From Liolophura sinensis (Eukaryota > Mollusca > Polyplacophora > Chitonida > Chitonidae): a stretch of DNA of 58,998 nt. Below, in pieces: positions 35,390 to 48,800 of the stretch (positions are counted from its first letter, which is position 1; every line of letters begins with the position of its first letter). Below the pieces are notes generated by a model. The model was not told the DNA's origin, did not search any database, and saw only the letters and a program-made list of their open reading frames with translations. Where the stretch lies: contig NW_027018202.1 of NCBI RefSeq assembly GCF_032854445.1, positions 1-58,998 on the forward strand, given 5' to 3'. The translations under genes and the position numbers were made by a program.

Positions 35390-35937
35390 ATGCAGAATTG
35401 GGCCAGGCATCGGCAGTTGTTAAAAAATTGCAAATATCCCTGGTTTCCATGGAGTAAGAGCCGTTGCTGGGCACGTGATTATGACATCAATGATCATTCA
35501 ATTGGGGCTACAGCCAAAAGTATTGGTCGGAGAGCAACGCGGTTTGCACCATTCGATTTCTCGTCACAAAATACGTCGGATTAGCCTTTTACCAGCAGCA
35601 CTGGAAATATTTTTCCACTTTTGCATTTTGCCTGGTCTTTTTGTTAATTGAAATCGGCTACACTGTACTCTGTACAATCGCGACTAGTCATTACTATATT
35701 CAACTTTTGACTATAAGTTATGTGCCCTTCGGTAGCCCAGAAGACCTGAAATCTTTGGGCCAAGCCCATTTAACTCACCCAGCAATTGTCTTACTTCTAA
35801 GTCCAAGACAATCTCAATGTCTTTATCTACGTGTAGAAAAACCAGACCATTTGTACGTGAAAAACACAAGGTACTTGATACAGTCTGCTGTAAAAAGTAC
35901 AACTGAACACTGACCCACATTTATAAGGTGCCAAAAG
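35390..35937 (+). repeat. Hybrid monomer d* (type d joined to type f)
   Basis: The left part, through GGAAATATTTTTCC, is type d (as at 26060). The right part, from GACTAGTCATT, is type f (as at 27158). The switch lies between 35611 and 35685. Relative to copy 1 this removes two monomers (1,098 bp). The same hybrid occurs at 39773 and 44716. Confidence 0.82.
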
Positions 35938-38127
35938 ATGCGGAATTTGGCCAGGCATCGGCAGCTGTTGAAAAATTGCAAATATCCCTGGTTTCCATGG
36001 AGTAAGAGCCGTTGCTGGGCACGTGATTATGACATCAATGATCATTCAATTGTAGCTACAGCAAAAGTATTGGTCGGAGAGCAACGCGGTTTGCACCATT
36101 CGATTTGTCGTCACAAAATACGTCGGATTAGCCTCTTACCAGCAGCACTGGAACTGTTTTTCGACTTTTGCATTTTGCCTGGTCTTTTTGTTAATTGAAA
36201 CCGGCTACACTGTACTCTGTACAATCGCGACTGGTCATTACTATATTCAACTTTTGACTATAAGTTATGTGCCCTTCGGTAGCCCAGAAGACCTGAAATC
36301 TTTGGGCCAAGCCCATTTAACTCACCCAGCAATTGCCTTACTTCTAAGTGCAAGACAATCTCAATGTCTTTATCTACGTGTAGAAAAACCACACCATTTG
36401 TACGTGAAAAACACAAGTACTTGATACAGTCTGCTGTAAAAAGTACAACTGAACACTAACCCACTTCAGTAAGGTGCCAAAGATGCGGAATTGAGCCAGG
36501 CATCGGCAGCTGTTGAAAAATTGCAAATTTCCTGGTTTCCATGGAGTAAGAGCCGTTGCTGGGCACGTGATTATGACATCAATGATCATTGATCTGTCGC
36601 TACAGCCAAAAGTATTGGTCGGAGAGCAACGCGGTTTGCACCATTCGATTTCTCGTCACAAAATACGTCGGATTAGGCTCTTTCTAGTAGCACTGGAACA
36701 GTTTTTCCACTTTTGCATTTTTGCTTCGTCTTTTTGTTAATTGAAATCGGCTACACTGTACTCTGTACAATCGCGACTGGTCATTACTATATTCAACTTT
36801 TGACTATAAGTTATGTGCCCTTCGGTAGCCCAGAAGACCTGAAATCTTTGGGCCAAGCCCATTTAACTCACCCAGCAATTGTCTTACTTCTAAGTGCAAG
36901 ACAATCTCAATGTCTTTATCTACGTGTAGAAAAACCACACCATTTGTACGTGAAAAACACAAGGTACTTGATACAGTCTGCTGTAAAAAGTACAACTGAA
37001 CACTAACCCACTTCAGTAAGTGCCAAAAGATGCGGAATTGAGCCAGGCATCGGCAGCTGTTGAAAAATTGCAAATTTCCCTGGTTTCCATGGAGTAAGAG
37101 CCGTTGCTGGGCACGTGATTATGACATCAATGATCATTGATCTGTCGCTACAGCCAAAAGTATTGGTCGGAGAGCAACGCGGTTTGCACCATTCGATTTC
37201 TCGTCACAAAATACGTCGGATTAGGCTCTTTCTAGTAGCACTGGAACAGTTTTTCCACTTTTGCATTTTTGCTTCGTCTTTTTGTTAATTGAAATCGGCT
37301 ACACTGTACTCTGTACAATCGCGACTGGTCATTACTATATTCAACTTTTGACTATAAGTTATGTGCCCTTCGGTAGCCCAGAAAACCTGAAATCTTTGGG
37401 CTAAGCCCATTTAACTCACCCAGCAATTGCCTTACTTCTAAGTGCAAGACAATCTCAATGTCTTTATCTACGTGTAGAAAAACCAGACCATTTGTACATA
37501 AAAAACACAAGGTACTTGATACAGTCTGCTGTAAAAAGTACAACTGACCACAGACGCACATTTATAAGGTGCCAAAAGATGTGGAATTGGCCAGGCATCG
37601 GGGCAGCTGTTAAAAAATTGCAAATATCCCTGGTTTCCATGGAGTAAGAGCCGTTGCTCGACACGTGATTATGACATCAATGATCATTCAATTGTCGCTA
37701 CAGTCAAAAGTATTGGTCGGAGAGCAACGCGGTTTGCACCATTCGATTTCTCTTCACAAAATACGTCGGATTAGCCTCTTACCAGCAGCACTGGAACAGT
37801 TTTTCCACTTTGCATTTTTACCTGGTCTTTTTGTTAATATAAATCGGCTACACTGTACTCTGTACAATCGCGACTGGTCATTACTATATTCAACTTTTGA
37901 CTATAAGTTATGTGCCCTTCGGTAGCCCAGAAGACCTGAAATCTTTGGGCCAAGCCCATTTACTCACCCAGCAATTGTCTTACTTCTAAGTCCAAGACAA
38001 TCTCAATGTCTTTATCTACGTGTAGAAAAACCACACCATTTGTACTTAAAAAACACAAGGTACTTGATACAGTCTGCTGTAAAAAGTACAACTAAACACT
38101 GACCCCACATTTATAAGGTGCCAAAAG

Positions 38128-38675
38128 ATGCGGAATTGGGCCAGGCATCGGCAGCTGTTGAAAAATTGCAAATTTCCCTGGTTTCCATGGAGTAAGAGCC
38201 GTTGCTGGGCACGTGATTATGACATCAATAATCATTGAATTGTCGCTACAGTCAAAAGTATTGGTCGGAGAGCAACGCGGTTTGCACCATTCGATTTCTC
38301 TTCAAAAATACGTCGGATTAGCCTCTTACCAGCAGCACTGGAACAGTTTTTCCACTTTTGCATTTTTGCCTGGTCTTTTTGTTAATTGAAACCGGCTACA
38401 CTGCACTCTGTACAATCGCGACTGGTCATTACTATATTCAACTTTTGGACTATAGTTATGTGCCCTTCGGTAGCCCAGAAGACCTGAAATCTTTGGGCCA
38501 AGCCCATTTAACTCACCCAGCAATTGCATACTTCTAAGTGCAAGACAATCTCAAATGTCTTTATCTACGTGTAGAAAAACTACACCATTTGTACGTGAAA
38601 ACCACAAGGTACTTGATACAGTCTGCTGTAAAAAGTACAACTGAACACTGACCCACTTCAGTAAGGTGCCAAAAG
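38128..38675 (+). repeat. Hybrid monomer f* (type f joined to type a)
   Basis: The left part is type f, with AATAATCATTGAATTG, CTTCAAAAATAC and CTGCACTCTG. The tail, from CAATTGCAT through AAACTACACC and GTGAAAACCAC, is type a. The switch lies between 38487 and 38527. It removes 1,098 bp relative to the f-h-a order at 32648-34294. Confidence 0.75.
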
Positions 38676-41600
38676 ATGCGGAATTGAGCCAGGCATCGGC
38701 AGCTGTTGAAAATTGCAAATTTCCCTGGTTCCATGGAGTAAGAGCCGTTGCTGGGCACGTGATTATGACATAAATGATCATTCAATTGGTCACTACAGCC
38801 AAAAGTATTGGTCGGAGAGCAACGCGGTTTGCACCATTCGATTTCTCGTCACAAAATACGTCGGATTAGCCTCTACCAGCAGCACTGGAAACAGTTTTTC
38901 CACTTTTGCATTTTTACCTGGTCTTTTTGTTAATTGAAATCGGCTACACTGTACTCTGTACAATCCCGACTGGTCATTACTATATTCAACTTTGACTATA
39001 AGTTATGTGCCTTCGGTAGCCCAGAAGACGTCAAATCTTTGGACCAAGCCCATTTAACTCACCCAGCAATTGTCTTACTTCTAAGTCCAAGACAATCTCA
39101 ATGTCTTTATCTACGTGTAAGAAAAACCAGACCATTTGTACATAAAAAACACAAGGTACTTGATACAGTCCTGCTGTAAAAAGTACAACTAAACACTGAC
39201 CCACATTTATAAGGTGCCAAAAGATGTGGAATTGGGCCAGGCATCGGCAGCTGTTGAAAAATTGCAAATTTCCCTGGTTTCCATGGAGTAAGAGCCGTTG
39301 CTGGGCACGTGATTATGACATCAATGATCATTGATCTGTCGCTACAGCCAAAAGTATTGGTCGGAGAGCAACGCGGTTTGCACCATTCGATTTCTCGTCA
39401 CAAAATACGTCGGATTAGGCTCTTTCTAGTAGCACTGGAACAGTTTTTCCACTTTTGCATTTTTGCCTGGTCTTTTTGTTAATTGAAATCGGCTACACTG
39501 TACTCTGTACAATCGCGACTGGTCATTACTATATTCAACTTTTGACTATAAGTTATGTGCCCTTCGGTAGCCCAGAAGACCTGAAATCTTTGGGCCAAGC
39601 CCATTTAACTCACCCAGCCAATTGTCTTACTTCTAAGTGCAAGACAATCTCAATGTGCTTTATCTACGTGTAGAAAAACCACACCATTTGCAAATAAAAA
39701 CACAAGGTACTTGATACAGTCTGCTGTAGAAAGTACAACTAACACTGACCCACATTTTTAAGGTGCCAAAAGATGCAGAATTGGGCCAGGCATCGGCAGT
39801 TGTTAAAAAATTGCAAATATCCCTGGTTTCCATGGAGTAAGAGCCGTTGCTGGGCACGTGATTATGACATCAATGATCATTCAATTGGGCTACAGCCAAA
39901 AGTATTGGTCGGAGAGCAACGCGGTTTGCACCATTCGATTTCTCGTCACAAAATACGTCGGATTAGCCTTTTACCAGCAGCACTGGAAATATTTTTTCCA
40001 CTTTTGCATTTTTGCCTGGTCCTTTTTTGTTAATTGAAATCGGCTACACTGTACTCTGTACAATCGCGACTAGTCATTACTATATTCAACTTTTGACTAT
40101 AAGTTATGTGCCCTTCGGTAGCCCAGAAGACCTGAAATCTTTGGGCCAAGCCCATTTAACTCACCCAGCAATTGTCTTACTTCTAAGTCCAAGACAATCT
40201 CAATGTCTTTATCTACGTGTAGAAAAACCAGACCATTTGTACGTGAAAAACACAAGGTACTTGATACAGTCTGCTGTAAAAAGTACAACTAAACACTGAC
40301 CCACATTTATAAGGTGCCAAAAGATGCGGAATTTGGCCAGGCATCGGCAGCTGTTGAAAAATTGCAAATATCCCTGGTTTCCATGGAGTAAGAGCCGTTG
40401 CTGGGCACGTGATTATGACATCAATGATCATTCAATTGTAGCTACAGCCAAAAGTATTGGTCGGAGAGCAACGCGGTTTGCACCATTCGATTTGTCGTCA
40501 CAAAATACGTCGGATTAGCCTCTTACCAGCAGCACTGGAACTCTTTTTCGACTTTTGCATTTTTGCCTGGTCTTTTTGTTAATTGAAACCGGCTACACTG
40601 TACTCTGTACAATCGCGACTGGTCATTACTATATTCAACTTTTGACTATAAGTTATGTGCCCTTCGGTAGCCCAGAAGACCTGAAATCTTTGGGCCAAGC
40701 CCATTTAACTCACCCAGCAATTGTCTTACTTCTAAGTGCAAGACAATCTCAATGTCTTTATCTACGTGTAGAAAAACCACACCATTTGTACGTGAAAAAC
40801 ACAAGGTACTTGATACAGTCTGCTGTAAAAAGTACAACTGAACACTAACCCACTTCAGTAAGGTGCCAAAAGATGCGGAATTGAGCCAGGCATCGGCAGC
40901 TGTTGAAAAATTGCAAATTTCCCTGGTTTCCATGGAGTAAGAGCCGTTGCTGGGCACGTGATTATGACATCAATGATCATTGATCTGTCGCTACAGCCAA
41001 AAGTATTGGTCGGAGAGCAACGCGGTTTGCACCATTCGATTTCTCGTCACAAAATACGTCGGATTAGGCTCTTTCTAGTAGCACTGGAACAGTTTTTCCA
41101 CTTTTGCATTTTTGCTTCGTCTTTTTGTTAATTGAAATCGGCTACACTGTACTCTGTACAATCGCGACTGGTCATTACTATATTCAACTTTTGACTATAA
41201 GTTATGTGCCCTTCGGTAGCCCAGAAAACCTGAAATCTTTGGGCTAAGCCCATTTAACTCACCCAGCAATTGCCTTACTTCTAAGTGCAAGACAATCTCA
41301 ATGTCTTTATCTACGTGTAGAAAAACCAGACCATTTGTACATAAAAAACACAAGGTACTTGATACAGTCTGCTGTAAAAAGTACAACTGACCACAGACGC
41401 ACATTTATAAGGTGCCAAAAGATGTGGAATTGGGCCAGGCATCGGCAGCTGTTAAAAAATTGCAAATATCCCTGGTTTCCATGGAGTAAGAGCCGTTGCT
41501 CGACACGTGATTATGACATCAATGATCATTCAATTGTCGCTACAGTCAAAAGTATTGGTCGGAGAGCAACGCGGTTTGCACCATTCGATTTCTCTTCACA

Positions 41601-42517
41601 AAATACGTCGGATTAGCCTCTTACCAGCAGCACTGGAACAGTTTTTCCACTTTTGCATTTTTACCTGGTCTTTTTGTTAATATAAATCGGCTACACTGTA
41701 CTCTGTACAATCGCGACTGGTCATTACTATATTCAACTTTTGACTATAAGTTATGTGCCCTTCGGTAGCCCAGAAGACCTGAAATCTTTGGGCCAAGCCC
41801 ATTTAACTCACCCAGCAATTGTCTTACTTCTAAGTCCAAGACAATCTCAATGTCTTTATCTACGTGTAGAAAAACCACACCATTTGTACTTAAAAAACAC
41901 AAGGTACTTGATACAGTCTGCTGTAAAAAGTACAACTAAACACTGACCCACATTTATAAGGTGCCAAAAGATGCGGAATTGGGCCAGGCATCGGCAGCTG
42001 TTGAAAAATTGCAAATTTCCCTGGTTTCCATGGAGTAAGAGCCGTTGCTGGGCACGTGATTATGACATCAATAATCATTGAATTGTCGCTACAGTCAAAA
42101 GTATTGGTCGGAGAGCAACGCGGTTTGCACCATTCGATTTCTCTTCAAAAAATACGTCGGATTAGCCTCTTACCAGCAGCACTGGAACAGTTTTTCCACT
42201 TTTGCATTTTTGCCTGGTCTTTTTGTTATTGAAACCGGCTACACTGCACTCTGTACAATCGCGACTGGTCATTACTATATTCAACTTTTGACTATAAGTT
42301 ATGTGCCCTTCGGTAGCCCAGAAGACCTGAAATCTTTGGGCCAAGCCCATTTAACTCACCCAGCAATTGCCTTACTTCTAAGTGCAAGACAATCTCAATG
42401 TCTTTATCTACGTGTAGAAAAACCACACCATTTGTACGTGAAAAACACAAGGTACTTGATACAGTCTGCTGTAAAAAGTACAACTGAACACTAACCCACT
42501 TCAGTAAGGTGCAAAAG
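38676..42517 (+). repeat. Inner 7-mer b-c-d*-g-j-e-f of family B
   Basis: Units are at 38676, 39224, 39773, 40324, 40873, 41422 and 41971. It is a tandem partner of 34295-38675 lacking one j unit. Indels are frequent to about 40.03 kb and then nearly absent until about 42.2 kb. Confidence 0.78.
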
Positions 42518-43067
42518 ATGCGGAATTGAGCCAGGCATCGGCAGCTGTTGAAAAATTGCAAATTTCCCTGGTTTCCATGGAGTAAGAGCCGTTGCTGGGC
42601 ACGTGATTATGACATAAATGATCATTCAATTGTCGCTACAGCCAAAAGTATTGGTCGGAGAGCAACGCGGTTTGCACCATTCGATTTCTCGTCACAAAAT
42701 ACGTCGGATTAGCCTCTTACTAGTAGCACTGGAACAGTTTTTCCACTTTTGCATTTTTGCCTGGTCTTTTTGTTAATTAAAATCGGCTACACTGTACTCT
42801 GTACAATCGCGACTGGTCATTACTATATTCAACTTTTGACTATAAGTTATGTGCCCTTCGGTAGCCCAGAAAACCTGAAATCTTTGGGCCAAGCCCATTT
42901 AACTCACCCAGCAATTGCCTTACTTCTAAGTCCAAGACAATCTCAATGTCTTTATCTACGTGTAGAAAAACCACACCATTTGTACATAAAAACCACAAGG
43001 TACTTGATACAGTCTGCTGTAAAAAGTACAACTAAACACTGACCCACATTTTTAAAGGTGCCAAAAG

Positions 43068-45262
43068 ATGCAGAATTGGGCCAGGCATCGGCAGCTGTTA
43101 AAAAATTGCAAATATCCCTGGTTTCCATGGAGTAAGAGCCGTTGCTGGGCACGTGATTATGACATCAATGATCAATCAATTGTCGCTACAGCCAAAAGTA
43201 TTGGTCGGAGAGCAACGCGGTTTGCACCATTCGATTTCTCGTCACAAAATACGTCGGATTAGCCTCTTACCAGAAGCACTGGAACAGCTTTTCCACTTTT
43301 GCATTTTTGCCTGGTCTTTTTGTTAATTAAAATCGGCTACACTGTACTCTGTACAATCGCGACTGGTCATTACTATATTCAACTTTTGACTATAAGTTAT
43401 GTGCCCTTCGGTAGCCCAGAAGACGTCAAATCTTTGGGCCAAGCCATTTAACTCACCCAGCAATTGCATTACTTCTAAGTGCAAGACAATCTCAATGTCT
43501 TTATCTACGTGTAGAAAAAACTACACCATTTGTACGTGAAAAACACAAGGTACTTGATACAGTCTGCTGTAAAAAGTACAACTGAACACTGACCCACTTC
43601 AGTAAGGTGCAAAAGATGCGGAATTGAGCCAGGCATCGGCAGCTGTTGAAAAATTGCAAATTTCCCTGGTTTCCATGGAGTAAGAGCCGTTGCTGGGCAC
43701 GTGATTATGACATAAATGATCATTCAATTGTCACTACAGCCAAAAGTATTGGTCGGAGAGCAACGCGGTTTGCACCATTCGATTTCTCGTCACAAAATAC
43801 GTCGGATTAGCCTCTTACCAGCAGCACTGGAACAGTTTTTTTCCACTTTTGCATTTTTACCTGGTCTTTTTGTTAATTGAAATCGGCTACACTGTACTCT
43901 GTACAATCGCGACTGGTCATTACTATATTCAACTTTTGACTATAAGTTATGTGCCCTTCGGTAGCCCAGAAGACGTCAAATCTTTGGACCAAGCCCATTT
44001 AACTCACCCAGCAATTGTCTTACTTCTAAGTCCAAGACAATCTCAATGTCTTTATCTACGTGTAGAAAAACCAGACCATTTGTACATAAAAAACACAAGG
44101 TACTTGATACAGTCTGCTGTAAAAAGTACAACTAAACACTGACCCACATTTATAAGGTGCCAAAAGATGTGGAATTGGGCCAGGCATCGGCAGCTGTTGA
44201 AAAATTGCAAATTTCCCTGGTTTCCATGGAGTAAGAGCCGTTGCTGGGGCACGTGATTATGACATCAATGATCATTGATCTGTCGCTACAGCCAAAAGTA
44301 TTGGTCGGAGAGCAACGCGGTTTGCACCATTCGATTTCTCGTCACAAAATACGTCGGATTAGGCTCTTTCTAGTAGCACTGGAACAGTTTTTCCACTTTT
44401 GCATTTTTGCCTGGTCTTTTTGTTAATTGAAATCGGCTACACTGTACTCTGTACAATCGCGACTGGTCATTACTATATTCAACTTTTGACTATAAGTTAT
44501 GTGCCCTTCGGTAGCCCAGAAGACCTGAAATCTTTGGGCCAAGCCCATTTAACTCACCCAGCAATTGTCTTACTTCTAAGTGCAAGACAATCTCAATGTC
44601 TTTATCTACGTGTAGAAAAACCACACCATTTGCAAATAAAAAACACAAGGTACTTGATACAGTCTGCTGTAGAAAGTACAACTAAACACTGACCCACATT
44701 TTAAGGTGCCAAAAGATGCAGAATTGGGCCAGGCATCGGCAGTTGTTAAAAAATTGCAAATATCCCTGGTTTCCATGGAGTAAGAGCCGTTGCTGGGCAC
44801 GTGATTATGACATCAATGATCATTCAATTGGGGCTACAGCCAAAAGTATTGGTCGGAGAGCAACGCGGTTTGCACCATTCGATTTCTCGTCACAAAATAC
44901 GTCGGATTAGCCTTTACCAGCAGCACTGGAAATATTTTTCCACTTTTGCATTTTTGCCTGGTCTTTTGTTAATTGAAATCGGCTACACTGTACTCTGTAC
45001 AATCGCGACTAGTCATTACTATATTCAACTTTTGACTATAAGTTATGTGCCCTTCGGTAGCCCAGAAGACCTGAAATCTTTGGGCCAAGCCCATTTAACT
45101 CACCCAGCAATTGTCTTACTTCTAAGTCCAAGACAATCTCAATGTCTTTATCTACGTGTAGAAAAACCACACCATTTGTACTTAAAAAACACAAGGTACT
45201 TGATACAGTCTGCTGTAAAAAGTACAACTAAACACTGACCCACATTTATAAGGTGCCAAAAG
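43068..45262 (+). repeat. HOR family B, copy 3, partial (4 monomers)
   Basis: Unit starts are a 43068, b 43616, c 44167 and d* 44716. The offset to copy 2 is about 9,322 bp. The d* unit carries the same hybrid junction as 35390 and 39773 (GACTAGTCATT near 45007). It then changes to a different tail (GTACTTAAAAAACAC, as in type e), after which family C begins. Confidence 0.82.
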
Positions 45263-45812
45263 ATGCGGAATTGGGCCAGGCATCGGCAGCTGTTGAAAAA
45301 TTGCAAATTTCCCTGGTTTCCATGGAGTAAGAGCCGTTGCTGGGCACGTGATTATGACATAAATGATCATTCAATTGTCACTACAGCCAAAAGTATTGGT
45401 CGGAGAGCAACGCGGTTTGCACCATTCGATTTCTCGTCACAAAATACGTCGGATTAGCCTCTTACCAGCAGCACTGGAACAGTTTTTCCACTCTTGCATT
45501 TTTTACCTGGTATTTTTGTTAATTGAAATCGGCTACACTGTACTCTGTACAATCGCGACTGGTCATTACTATATTCAACTTTTGACTATAAGTTATGTGC
45601 CCTTCGGTAGCCCAGGAGACGTCAAATCTTTGGGCCAAGCCCATTTAACTCACCCAGCAATTGCCTTACTTCTAAGTGCAAGACAATCTCAATGTCTTTA
45701 TCTACGTGTAGAAAAACCACACCATTTGTACATAAAAACCACAAGGTACTTGATACAGTCTGCTGTAAAAAGTACAACTAAACACTGACCCACTTCAGTA
45801 AGGTGCCAAAAG

Positions 45813-48800
45813 ATGCGGAATTGAGCCAGGCATCGGCAGCTGTTGAAAAATTGCAAATTTCCCTGGTTTCCATGGAGTAAGAGCCGTTGCTGGGCACGTG
45901 ATTATGACATAAATGATCATTCAATTGTCACTACAGGCAAAAGTATTGGTCGGAGAGCAACGCGGTTTGCACCATTCGATTTCTCGTCACAAAATACGTC
46001 GGATTAGCCTCTTACCAGCAGCACTGGAACAGTTTTTCCACTTTTGCATTTTTGCTTCGTCTTTTTGTTAATTAAAATCGGCTACACTGTACTCTGTACA
46101 ATCGCGACTGGTCATTACTATATTCAACTTTTGACTATAAGTTATGTGCCCTTCGGTAGCCCAGAAGACGTCAAATCTTTGGGCCAAGCCCATTTAACTC
46201 ACCCAGCAATTGCATTACTTCTAAGTGCAAGACAATCTCAATGTCTTTATCTACGTGTAGAAAAACTACACCATTTGTACGTGAAAACCACAAGGTACTT
46301 GATACAGTCTGCTGTAAAAAGTACAACTGAACACTGACCCACTTCAGTAAGGTGCCAAAAGATGCGGAATTGAGCCAGGCATCGGCAGCTGTTGAAAAAT
46401 TGCAAATTTCCCTGGTTTCCATGGAGTAAGAGCCGTTGCTGGGCACGTGATTATGACATAAATGATCATTCAATTGTCACTACAGCCAAAAGTATTGGTC
46501 GGAGAGCAACGCGGTTTGCACCATTCGATTTCTCGTCACAAAATACGTCGGATTAGCCTCTTACCAGCAGCACTGGAACAGTTTTTCCACTTTTGCATTT
46601 TTACCTGGTCTTTTTGTTAATTGAAATCGGCTACACTGTACTCTGTACAATCCCGACTGGTCATTACTATATTCAACTTTTGACTATAAGTTATGTGCCC
46701 TTCGGTAGCCCAGAAGACGTCAAATCTTTGGGCCAAGCCCATTTAACTCACCCAGCAATTGTCTTACTTCTAAGTCCAAGACAATCTCAATGTCTTTATC
46801 TACGTGTAGAAAAACCAGACCATTTGTACATAAAAAACACAAGGTACTTGATACAGTCTGCTGTGAAAAGTACAACTAAACACTGACCCACATTTATAAG
46901 GTGCCAAAAGATGCGGAATTGAGCCAGGCATCGGCAGCTGTTGAAAAATTGCAAATTTCCCTGGTTTCCATGGAGTAAGAGCCGTTGCTGGGCACGTGAT
47001 TATGACATAAATGATCATTCAATTGTCACTACAGCCAAAAGTATTGGTCGGAGAGCAACGCGGTTTGCACCATTCGATTTCTCGTCACAAAATACGTCGG
47101 ATTAGCCTCTTACCAGCAGCACTGGACAGTTTTTCCACTCTTGCATTTTTACCTGGTATTTTTGTTAATTAAAATCGGCTACACTGTACTCTGTACAATC
47201 GCGACTGGTCAATTACTATATTCAACTTTTGACTATAAGTTATGTGCCCTTCGGTAGCCCAGGAGACGTCAAATCTTTGGGCCAAGCCCATTTAACTCAC
47301 CCAGCAATTGCCTTACTTCTAAGTGCAAGACAATCTCAATGTCTTTATCTACGTGTAGAAAAACCACACCATTTGTACGTGAAAAACACAAGGTACTTGA
47401 TACAGTCTGCTGTAAAAAGTACAACTGAACACTAACCCACTTCAGTAAGGTGCCAAAAGATGCGGAATTGAGCCAGGCATCGGCAGCTGTTGAAAAATTG
47501 CAAATTTCCCTGGATTCCATGGAGTAAGAGCCGTTGCTGGGCACGTGATTATGACATAAATGATCATTCAATTGTCACTACAGCCAAAAGTATTGGTCGG
47601 AGAGCAACGCGGATTGCACCATTCGATTTCTCGTCACAAAATACGTCGGATTAGGCTCTTACTAGTAGCACTGGAACAGTTTTTCCACTTTTGCATTTTT
47701 GCCTGGTCTTTTTGTTAATTGAAATCGGCTACACTGTACTCTGTACAATCGGGACTGGTCATTACTATATTCAACTTTTGACTATAAGTTATGTGCCCTT
47801 CGGTAGCCCAGAAGACCTGAAATCTTTGGGCCAAGCCCATTTAACTCACCCAGCAATTCCCTTACTTCTAAGTGCAAGACAATCTCAATGTCTTTATCTA
47901 CGTGTAGAAAAACCACACCATTTGTACATAAAAAACCACAAGGTACTTGATACAGTCTGCTGTAAAAAGTACAACTAAACACTGACCCACATTTTTAAGG
48001 TGCCAAAAGATGCAGAATTGGGCCAGGCATCGGCAGCTGTTAAAAAATTGCAAATATTCCTGGTTTCCATGGAGTAAGAGCCGTTGCTGGGCACGTGATT
48101 ATGACATCAATGATCAATCAATTGTCGCTACAGCCAAAAGTATTGGTCGGAGAGCAACGCGGTTTGCACCATTCGATTTCTCGTCACAAAATACGTCGGA
48201 TTAGCATCTTACCAGAAGCACTGGAACAGTTTTTCCACTTTTGCTTTTTTACCTGGTCTTTTTGTTAATTGAAATCGGCTACACTGTACTCTGTACAATC
48301 GCGACTGGTCATTACTATATTCAACTTTTGATTATAAGTTATGTGCCCTTCGGTAGCCCAGAAGACCTGAAATCTTTGGGCCAAGCCCATTTAACTCACC
48401 CAGCAATTGCCTTACTTCTAAGTCCAAGACAATCTCAATGTCTTTATCTACGTGTAGAAAAACCACACCATTTGTACATAAAAACCACAAGGTACTTGAT
48501 ACAGTCTGCTGTAAAAAGTACAACTAAACACTGACCCACATTTTTTAGGTGCCAAAAGATGCAGAATTGGGCCAGGCATCGGCAGCTGTTAAAAAATTGC
48601 AAATATTCCTGGTTTCCATGGAGTAAGAGCCGTTGCTGGGCACGTGATTATGACATCAATGATCAATCAATTGTCGCTACAGCCAAAAGTATTGGTCGGA
48701 GAGCAACGCGGTTTGCACCATTCGATTTCTCGTCACAAAATACGTCGGATTAGCCTCTTACCAGAAGCACTGGAACAGTTTTTCCACTTTTGCATTTTTG

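Larger units (their letters stand above)
34295..38675 (+). repeat. Inner 8-mer b-c-d*-g-j-j-e-f* of family B
   Basis: Units are at 34295, 34844, 35390, 35938, 36483, 37030, 37579 and 38128. The block is repeated, without the second j, at 38676-42517. Two of its units are hybrids: 35390 joins type d to type f, and 38128 joins type f to type a. This block and the start of the next one hold the densest cluster of single-base indels in the window. Confidence 0.78.
33746..43067 (+). repeat. HOR family B, copy 2 (9,322 bp, 17 monomers, rearranged)
   Basis: Types in order are a 33746, b 34295, c 34844, d* 35390, g 35938, j 36483, j 37030, e 37579, f* 38128, b 38676, c 39224, d* 39773, g 40324, j 40873, e 41422, f 41971 and h 42518. 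The monomer count equals copy 1 but the order differs: an inner block b-c-d*-g-j-e-f is present twice (34295-38675 with an extra j, and 38676-42517). Here d* is a hybrid of types d and f, and f* a hybrid of f and a. The total is 11 bp short of 17 x 549 because of many single-base indels, mostly between about 35.0 and 40.0 kb. Confidence 0.82.
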
